Origin: Paenibacillus cremeus
GTDB taxonomy: Bacteria > Bacillota > Bacilli > Paenibacillales > NBRC-103111
Direction: 5' to 3'
Assembly (NCBI RefSeq): GCF_007786445.1
Contig: NZ_VNJI01000040.1
Coordinates: 1-64,000, forward strand
Length of the DNA: 64,000 nucleotides
In this document: piece by piece, positions 59,371-64,000 of the stretch
Layout: each line of letters starts with the position of its first letter
Position numbering within the stretch: position 1 is the stretch's first letter
Position numbers and translations under genes: made by a program
The notes under the pieces: model-generated
What the model saw: only the letters and a program-made list of their open reading frames with translations
What the model was told of the DNA's origin: nothing
The model's database searches: none

Positions 59371-59398
59371 AGCATTTGATGCTTTGGTGTTTTTTTTT
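59363..59398 (+). terminator. Leader attenuator-type terminator
   Basis: AACACTGAAGCAT (59363-59375) pairs with ATGCTTTGGTGTT (59379-59391) across a three-base loop with two wobble pairs, followed by a T tract to 59398. It sits between the promoter/leader ORF and the UMP-kinase-like gene, whose ribosome site begins about ten bases later. A nearby ACACC (59341-59345) could compete for the 3' arm. Confidence 0.75.
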
Positions 59399-59422
59399 GC
59401 ACATAACCGGAGGTGGCATGCG

Positions 59423-60163
59423 ATGTTGAGGTACAAACGAGTGTTAATCAAGCTGAGCGGTGGAGCGGTGGCGGGTAGCAGCGAATTCGGGTTTGATCCG
59501 GGGCGGCTGGAGCATATTGCAGCGGAGATTTTGTCCGTCGTGGAGCTTGGGGTAGAGGTATCGCTAGTCGTCGGCGGGGGGAACATTTTCCGGGGCAACA
59601 TGGCGGAAAGCTGGGGAATTGAGCGGGCCGAGGCGGATAATATCGGAACGCTGGCTACGGTGGTCAACAGCTTGATGCTCAGGGGCGTGCTGAAAGCGAA
59701 GACGGAACGCGAGGTGCGCGTCATGACGGCCTTACCGATCGCGTCGGTTGCGGAGCCGTACATTCGGTTACGGGCCATTCATCACTTGGAAAAAGGATAC
59801 ATCGTCGTCTTCGCGGGCGGCAATGGGCAGCCGTATGTTACGACGGATTATCCCTCGGTGCAGCGGGCGATTGAGGTGAACTGCGAGGCGCTCCTCGTCG
59901 CCAAGCAAGGGGTGGACGGCGTATTTACGGCCGACCCGAAGCAGCATCATGACGCGAGGCAGTATAAGACGCTGCATTATAACGATGTGATCCAGCGGGA
60001 TCTGAAGGTGATGGATCAGTCGGCCTTCATCCTGGCGAGAGATTACCGACTGCCGATTCATGTGTTCAACTTCGACCGCGTCGGGTCGATGAAGGAGATC
60101 TGCCTTGGGATCGACAATGGCACGCTGATTAGCGGCAGCTCAGAGCTGTCTTTTGTGGAATAA
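59423..60163 (+). CDS. UMP-kinase-like amino-acid-kinase family protein (PyrH paralogue)
   Basis: A 246-residue protein closely resembling bacterial UMP kinase: RVLIKLSGGAVAGSSEFGFD (start), VVGGGNIFRG (about residue 57), ADNIGTLATVVNSL, the nucleotide loop FAGGNGQPYVTTDYPS and VDGVFTADPK. Canonical PyrH is found between tsf and frr; neither is nearby, so this is a second copy or a specialised kinase. GGAGGTGGC precedes ATG 59423. The 164-base leader contains a promoter, a leader ORF and a terminator. It may use UMP or a related monophosphate. Confidence 0.82.
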   Translation: MLRYKRVLIKLSGGAVAGSSEFGFDPGRLEHIAAEILSVVELGVEVSLVVGGGNIFRGNMAESWGIERAEADNIGTLATVVNSLMLRGVLKAKTEREVRVMTALPIASVAEPYIRLRAIHHLEKGYIVVFAGGNGQPYVTTDYPSVQRAIEVNCEALLVAKQGVDGVFTADPKQHHDARQYKTLHYNDVIQRDLKVMDQSAFILARDYRLPIHVFNFDRVGSMKEICLGIDNGTLISGSSELSFVE

Positions 60164-60201
60164 GCTAAATGGCTAGAAGAGTCATGTATGGGGCATAAAC
60201 G

Positions 60202-60245
60202 AACAACCCTAGCCTTGGGGGAGGTTAGGGTTGTTTGCTTTTCCA
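60202..60245. terminator. Bidirectional terminator
   Basis: AACAACCCTAGCCT pairs with AGGTTAGGGTTGTT, allowing one mismatch, around a G-rich loop, with TTTGCTTTTCC following. It separates the UMP-kinase-like gene from the convergent GH88 gene. Confidence 0.8.
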
Positions 60246-60250
60246 TTCGA

Positions 60251-61375
60251 TTAGAAAATTCGATGCTTCCAGCCACTAAGCTTGGCGAATGCTTCAACAT
60301 AGTAATAGTCGCCATAGATCAACGACACATCGATGTTCATGCCGGCCGGCTTGTTGCCGGTGCCATGCAGCAAAATCGCCTCGTGCTCCGGCTGATCCCA
60401 GGTCGCATAGTTTTCCGTCAGCGAGTGGAGGATCTTCTTTGCCGAATCCAGATAGAACCTCGCCTCGGCTTCCGGCACATGGTTCATGATTTCAAGCAGG
60501 CCGGAGGCGGCAATAGCGCCTGCCGAGCTGTCGCGCGGCTCGCTCTCGAGATGGTCTGCGCGGAAATCCCAGTGCGGGACATGGTCGTCCGGCAGGGAGG
60601 CGAGGAAGAAGTGCGCCACCCGCTTCGCTGCTTCGAGGTATCGGATGTCGCCGGTGTAGCGGTACGTATTGGCAAAGCCATAAATTGCCCAAGAAGCACC
60701 GCGGCTCCAGGCCGATTGAGGAGCAAAGCCTTGACCGCCCAAGGCTTCAACAACTTTGCCTGTTTCCGGGTCGAACACGACGATGTGGTTGGTGGACCCG
60801 TCAGGACGGACGAAATGCTCCAGCGCCGTATTCGCATGCGCGATGGCAATCTGCTTGAAGCGCGGGTCTTTGGACACGTCCGATGCCCAGAACAGCAGGG
60901 ACAGATTCATCATGCAATCGACGATCGCCCAGCCGATCCGGTCCATGTTCCACGCGCGGATGAAGCCGCCCGCCAGGTTAAAGCGCCCCGTAAGGAAGTT
61001 GGCCGCTTCCAAACCCCGGCGCAAGCCGTCTTCGTCGCCCGTGAGCGTATGCTTGATGACCGCGGTAGGGAGGAACTGGAAGCCAACGTCGTGGTGCAAG
61101 CCTTGTCCAGGGCCGACCAGTGCTTTGGCAAACCATTGCTCAATATCTGCATCCCAATCCCATGCGGCGTCGCGATATTGCTTTTTCCCGGTCACATCAT
61201 GCATAATCCACAGCAGTCCTGGCCAAAATGCGGAGGTCCAGGCATGCGACGGCGTATCGTCGTATTTTCCGTCTTCCTTGGCAACATGCGGGCATTTGCT
61301 CCCGATTTGCTCGATCATGCGGTCTACCTTGGCTTGCAGTCGTTCCATTACGTTGTCGATGTAAGCTTGATTCAT
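60251..61375 (-). CDS. Unsaturated glucuronyl hydrolase (GH88)
   Basis: A 374-residue GH88 (alpha/alpha)6-barrel enzyme that hydrates and releases unsaturated uronic acid from glycosaminoglycan or pectic oligosaccharides produced by lyases. The two catalytic Asp positions are visible: D96 in LHHDVGFQF and D153 in GWAIVDCMMNL, equivalent to the D88/D149 pair of Bacillus UGL. SRGASWAIYGFANTY and DSSAGAIAASGL are further signatures. AGGAGG precedes ATG 61375. It has no lyase or PTS neighbour here, so its substrate is unclear. Two LacI-like operators overlap its promoter. Confidence 0.9.
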   Translation of the reverse strand: MNQAYIDNVMERLQAKVDRMIEQIGSKCPHVAKEDGKYDDTPSHAWTSAFWPGLLWIMHDVTGKKQYRDAAWDWDADIEQWFAKALVGPGQGLHHDVGFQFLPTAVIKHTLTGDEDGLRRGLEAANFLTGRFNLAGGFIRAWNMDRIGWAIVDCMMNLSLLFWASDVSKDPRFKQIAIAHANTALEHFVRPDGSTNHIVVFDPETGKVVEALGGQGFAPQSAWSRGASWAIYGFANTYRYTGDIRYLEAAKRVAHFFLASLPDDHVPHWDFRADHLESEPRDSSAGAIAASGLLEIMNHVPEAEARFYLDSAKKILHSLTENYATWDQPEHEAILLHGTGNKPAGMNIDVSLIYGDYYYVEAFAKLSGWKHRIF

Positions 61376-61414
61376 GGATGATGGCCTCCTAATCGATTAA
61401 CGAGAAGATGATGG

Positions 61415-61430
61415 ATTAAAACGTTTCAAT
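61415..61430. promoter_or_regulatory. LacI-type operator 1 of the GH88 gene
   Basis: ATTAAAACGTTTCAAT is a 16-base near-palindrome centred on CG, matching the second site in 14 of 16 positions. It lies just downstream of the expected transcription start of the GH88 gene, where a bound repressor would block RNA polymerase. Confidence 0.6.
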
Positions 61431-61439
61431 AACAGGTTG

Positions 61440-61468
61440 ATTATACCATTTAAACGTTTAAATTAAAA
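61440..61468 (-). promoter_or_regulatory. Extended -10 promoter of the GH88 gene
   Basis: On the minus strand the -10 region reads TGGTATAAT, a perfect extended -10, about 65 bases before ATG 61375. The position 17 bases upstream reads TTTTAA. The spacer is filled by the palindrome at 61448-61463. Confidence 0.65.
61448..61463. promoter_or_regulatory. LacI-type operator 2 of the GH88 gene
   Basis: ATTTAAACGTTTAAAT is a perfect 16-base palindrome in the -35/-10 spacer of the GH88 promoter, 33 bases from operator 1. The central AAACGTTT is typical of LacI-family sites for sugar and uronate regulators. Confidence 0.65.
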
Positions 61469-61589
61469 TACAAATCTTTATGCAAAAATATTTCGGTTTC
61501 CTACATTTTTTTTCGAAAAGGGGATGACAATTTCCATACATAGGAGTATGTTTTATATAGAACTACATGCTTATAGGGGGAGATTCGAT

Positions 61590-63335
61590 GTGGGCTTCTT
61601 GAAAAAATATGCTTCAACGTATTGGAAACGCTTTTTTCTAGCGATTTTCTTTGTCATGCTTGAAGCGCTCGCGGATCTGAGCATGCCTACGATTATGGCT
61701 AGAATTGTCGACGAAGGCGTTGCACGATTACAGTTGAGCTATGTGCTGAGCATGGGCGGCTTGATGCTGCTGATTGCAGGACTAGGCGCGATTGCGGCGT
61801 CCAGCAGGAACGTGATCGCGAGCCGGGTGTCCCAAGCATTCGGGGCGGAGTTACGATTCGATTTATTCAAAAAAATTCAGACGTTTTCCTTTGAAAATAT
61901 CGATCAATTCGAACGGGCTTCGCTTATTACCCGGATGACGAACGACGTAACGCAGGTGCAGAACTTTATCAATGGATTGATGCGCATCTTCGTTAAAGCG
62001 CCGATGCTTTGTATCGGGGGTCTCATTATGGCGGCCAGGCTCAATTCGCACCTGTCGGTGGTGCTTGTCGTCGTTATTCCGATTGTCGCCTTCCTGATCG
62101 TGATGAATATGAAGATCGGTTTTCCGCGTTTTTTGCGTGTGCAGAAGATGCTGGACCAGGTCAACGGGATCATGCGGGAATACTTGTCCGGCGTGCGCGT
62201 CGTGAAAGCCTTTAACCGGTTCGATTACGAGCAGAACAAATTCGATCAGACGAACCAGGAATATCGTGCCAAATCGACACAAGCGATGCGGGCGATGGCG
62301 ATTTTTAACCCGGCCATTATGCTGACTGTGAACTTCGGAATCATTGCCGTGCTGTGGATCGGAGGCAGCGGTGTTAGCGGTGGGACGATGCAGGTGGGGC
62401 ATATCATTGCGTTTATCAACTATATGACGCAGATTTTGTTTGCGCTCATGATGATCTCCATGGTATTTAATATGTTCATCCGGGCGAGAGCGTCGGCAGT
62501 GCGGATCGGCGAAGTGTTCGAGCAGCAAAATGCCATGACCTGGAAGGAAGGGGTTACGGCGGATACCAACGTGCGAGGCCTGGTCGAGTTTCAAAACGTC
62601 TCGTTTTCTTATGATGGGACAGCCGGTACGCCGGTGCTGAAAAACATTACGCTCTCGTGCCTGCCTGGCGAAACAATCGGGATCATCGGGTCTACCGGCT
62701 CGGGGAAGAGCAGCTTGGTGGGGCTCATTCCGCGGTTCTACGATACGTCAAGCGGCTCGGTTAAGGTGAACGGCGTAGATGTGAAGGATCTCGATCCGAA
62801 GAAGCTGCGGGAAAAAATCGCGATCGTGCCGCAAAAAACGGTGCTGTTCACCGGCAGCGTGATGGACAACATTCGGATGGGCAAAGAGAACGCGACGGAA
62901 GAGGAAGTCGAGCTGGCGGCCAAAATCGCGGAAGCGCATGATTTCGTCAGCACCTTCCCTGAGGGCTACCAAACCGTGCTCGGCCAAAAGGGCGTCAACT
63001 TCTCCGGCGGTCAAAAGCAGCGGGTATCCATTGCTAGAGCATTGGTGCGGAAGCCTGAAATTCTCATCCTGGACGATTGTACAAGCGCGGTGGATGTAGC
63101 AACCGAGGCGCGGATCAAAGAAAAGCTGAAGCTGTATGCGAAGGATCTCACTTGTCTGTTGATTGCCCAGCGGATTACGTCCGTTATGGATGCGGATAAA
63201 ATCGTCGTCTTGGACAACGGTGAAATTGTAGGGATCGGGACGCACGATTCGCTGCTGAAATCCTGCCAAGTATATCAGGAGATTTATCAGTCTCAGGTCG
63301 GAAAGGAGATGTATCAGGATGTCAAAGCCGAATGA
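61590..63335 (+). CDS. Heterodimeric ABC exporter subunit 1 (degenerate NBD)
   Basis: A 581-residue half-transporter: a six-helix exporter domain (about 1-300) and a C-terminal nucleotide-binding domain. Walker A is GSTGSGKSS, the signature FSGGQKQRVS, and Walker B ILILDDCTSAVD. The residue after the Walker B Asp is Asp, not the catalytic Glu, as in the degenerate site of BmrC/YheI-type heterodimers. The GTG 61590 start has AGGGGGA upstream; the in-frame extension to 61524 has no signal. Its partner starts 17 bases before its stop. Multidrug or lipid export is likely but the substrate is unknown. Confidence 0.9.
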   Translation: MGFLKKYASTYWKRFFLAIFFVMLEALADLSMPTIMARIVDEGVARLQLSYVLSMGGLMLLIAGLGAIAASSRNVIASRVSQAFGAELRFDLFKKIQTFSFENIDQFERASLITRMTNDVTQVQNFINGLMRIFVKAPMLCIGGLIMAARLNSHLSVVLVVVIPIVAFLIVMNMKIGFPRFLRVQKMLDQVNGIMREYLSGVRVVKAFNRFDYEQNKFDQTNQEYRAKSTQAMRAMAIFNPAIMLTVNFGIIAVLWIGGSGVSGGTMQVGHIIAFINYMTQILFALMMISMVFNMFIRARASAVRIGEVFEQQNAMTWKEGVTADTNVRGLVEFQNVSFSYDGTAGTPVLKNITLSCLPGETIGIIGSTGSGKSSLVGLIPRFYDTSSGSVKVNGVDVKDLDPKKLREKIAIVPQKTVLFTGSVMDNIRMGKENATEEEVELAAKIAEAHDFVSTFPEGYQTVLGQKGVNFSGGQKQRVSIARALVRKPEILILDDCTSAVDVATEARIKEKLKLYAKDLTCLLIAQRITSVMDADKIVVLDNGEIVGIGTHDSLLKSCQVYQEIYQSQVGKEMYQDVKAE

Positions 63336-64000
63336 GCCGGGCAGGGGCGCTGCAGACCAGCAGCAGCCGAATATTCCGATGATGCAAGGGATGGGAAGAC
63401 CGGGCGGACCGGGTGGAGGCTTTGGCCGAGGCGGTCCGGTAGTAAAGCCCAAAAATTTCAAAGGCACGATGAAGCGCATTTGGCAGTTCATCGGCAAGGA
63501 GCGCAAATGGCTGAGCCTAATCTTTACCTTCATCTTGATCGATTCCGCCATAACGTTATCGGGCCCTTACTTGATCGGGCTGGCCGTCGATACGATGGCT
63601 CATCAGGATGCTTCGCAGAGCATGGACTATTTGCACCTCGTCATTTTCGCGCTTGTTGCGGCTTATGTGTCGGACGGCGCGCTGACCTTCCTGCAGGGCT
63701 GGCTGATGGCCGGCGTTTCGCAGCGGATCGTCATGAACCTGCGGGGAACGCTCTTCTCGAAGCTTCAGAAGCTGCCGCTTGCCTATTTCGACGGCCGGCG
63801 CCATGGGGAAATTATGAGCCGGCTGTCCAACGATATCGATAACGTGAGCAACACGATCTCCCAGTCGACAACCCAATTGATGACCGGAGCGATCGCGATT
63901 ATCGGCTCTCTTGTGATGATGCTCGTACTCAGTCCTTTGCTTACGCTTGCGGCTATCATTACCGTACCACTGGTTTATTTGCTGGCGCGGACGATTACCA
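63319..64000 (+). CDS. Heterodimeric ABC exporter subunit 2 (partial, runs off window)
   Basis: Only the first 227 residues are in the window. ATG 63319 overlaps the previous gene by 17 bases and follows GGAG about 11 bases upstream. The start is a flexible cytoplasmic leader of about 45 residues rich in Pro, Gly, Met and Gln (IPMMQGMGRPGGPGGGFGRG). Then KNFKGTMKRIWQFIGKERKW leads into the first transmembrane helices (LSLIFTFILIDSAITLSGPY) and the LPLAYFDGRRHGEIMSRLSN coupling-helix region. This matches YfiC/BmrD-type partners. The nucleotide-binding domain is beyond 64000, so its catalytic Glu cannot be checked. Confidence 0.88.
   Translation, partial: MSKPNEPGRGAADQQQPNIPMMQGMGRPGGPGGGFGRGGPVVKPKNFKGTMKRIWQFIGKERKWLSLIFTFILIDSAITLSGPYLIGLAVDTMAHQDASQSMDYLHLVIFALVAAYVSDGALTFLQGWLMAGVSQRIVMNLRGTLFSKLQKLPLAYFDGRRHGEIMSRLSNDIDNVSNTISQSTTQLMTGAIAIIGSLVMMLVLSPLLTLAAIITVPLVYLLARTIT

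Noticed and set aside
59225..59398. Simple reading of the hairpin at 59363 as the terminator of the CapA-like gene
   Set aside because: A consensus promoter and a leader ORF lie between the CapA stop and the hairpin, so it more likely terminates the new transcript, although it could serve both.
60188..61381. Plus-strand open frame (397 codons) opposite the GH88 gene
   Set aside because: The minus strand encodes a GH88 enzyme with both catalytic Asp residues; the plus-strand frame is Arg-rich and starts in a terminator.
1..64000. tRNA, rRNA, CRISPR array or insertion sequence
   Set aside because: I looked for cloverleaf ends, long conserved rRNA words, regularly spaced repeats and transposase motifs and saw none.

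Overview
The window looks like a chromosomal segment of a moderately high-GC, spore-forming member of the Bacillales, most likely Paenibacillaceae. This is inferred from gene content: a T-box in front of proS, a XerS-type recombinase, a YheC/YheD spore-coat ATP-grasp protein, a fused PucL-type uricase, YqkE- and YpbS-like small proteins, strong GGAGG ribosome binding sites, and GTG/TTG starts. No rRNA, tRNA, CRISPR array, transposase or prophage module is visible.

Layout. 1-4459: a minus-strand pair, a GT2 glycosyltransferase and a very large GT-C/discoidin-like/PMT fusion. 4623-7973: a three-gene operon (2-hydroxyacid dehydrogenase, enolase-superfamily enzyme, Gfo/Idh/MocA oxidoreductase) that looks like sugar-acid catabolism. 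8008-9130: a minus-strand cyclic-phosphate-type receiver protein and a PPP-family phosphatase. 9378-24586: a tightly coupled 15 kb operon of 13 genes for purine-derived nitrogen. It holds a creatininase-family protein, a complete nitrate/sulfonate/pyrimidine-type ABC importer, an FAD-linked oxidase, two cytosine-deaminase-like amidohydrolases, and then the full ureide route: OHCU decarboxylase-uricase fusion, HIU hydrolase, allantoinase, allantoate amidohydrolase, ureidoglycine-glyoxylate aminotransferase and an HpxW-like Ntn hydrolase. Its upstream region carries two identical-architecture inverted repeats. 24865-28212: a two-gene 2-oxoacid:ferredoxin oxidoreductase.

28294-43199: housekeeping and accessory genes, including two small uncharacterised proteins, a deoxynucleoside kinase, a two-component system followed by an NlpC/P60 hydrolase, two EamA exporters, a benzil-reductase-like SDR, an MFS transporter, a hydroxyacid dehydrogenase/NUDIX pair, an aldose-epimerase-like protein, and an SRAP protein that seems to lack two of its catalytic residues. 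43357-53061: an amidase, two aldo-keto reductases, VOC and NUDIX proteins, XerS, a spore-coat ATP-grasp protein, a remnant gene, a secreted protein and small proteins. 53190-55219: T-box and prolyl-tRNA synthetase. 55268-64000: a SIMPL protein, a DinG-like helicase, a CapA-family protein, a UMP-kinase paralogue behind a probable leader-peptide attenuator, a GH88 unsaturated glucuronyl hydrolase under a promoter with two LacI-type operators, and a heterodimeric ABC exporter whose second subunit runs off the window.

The most interesting signals are (1) the unassigned front half of the purine operon and its paired operators, (2) the promoter/leader ORF/terminator arrangement before the UMP-kinase paralogue, (3) the SRAP protein without the usual Glu and His, and (4) the double glycosyltransferase fusion. 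Functions are read from recognisable motifs; no database search was possible.
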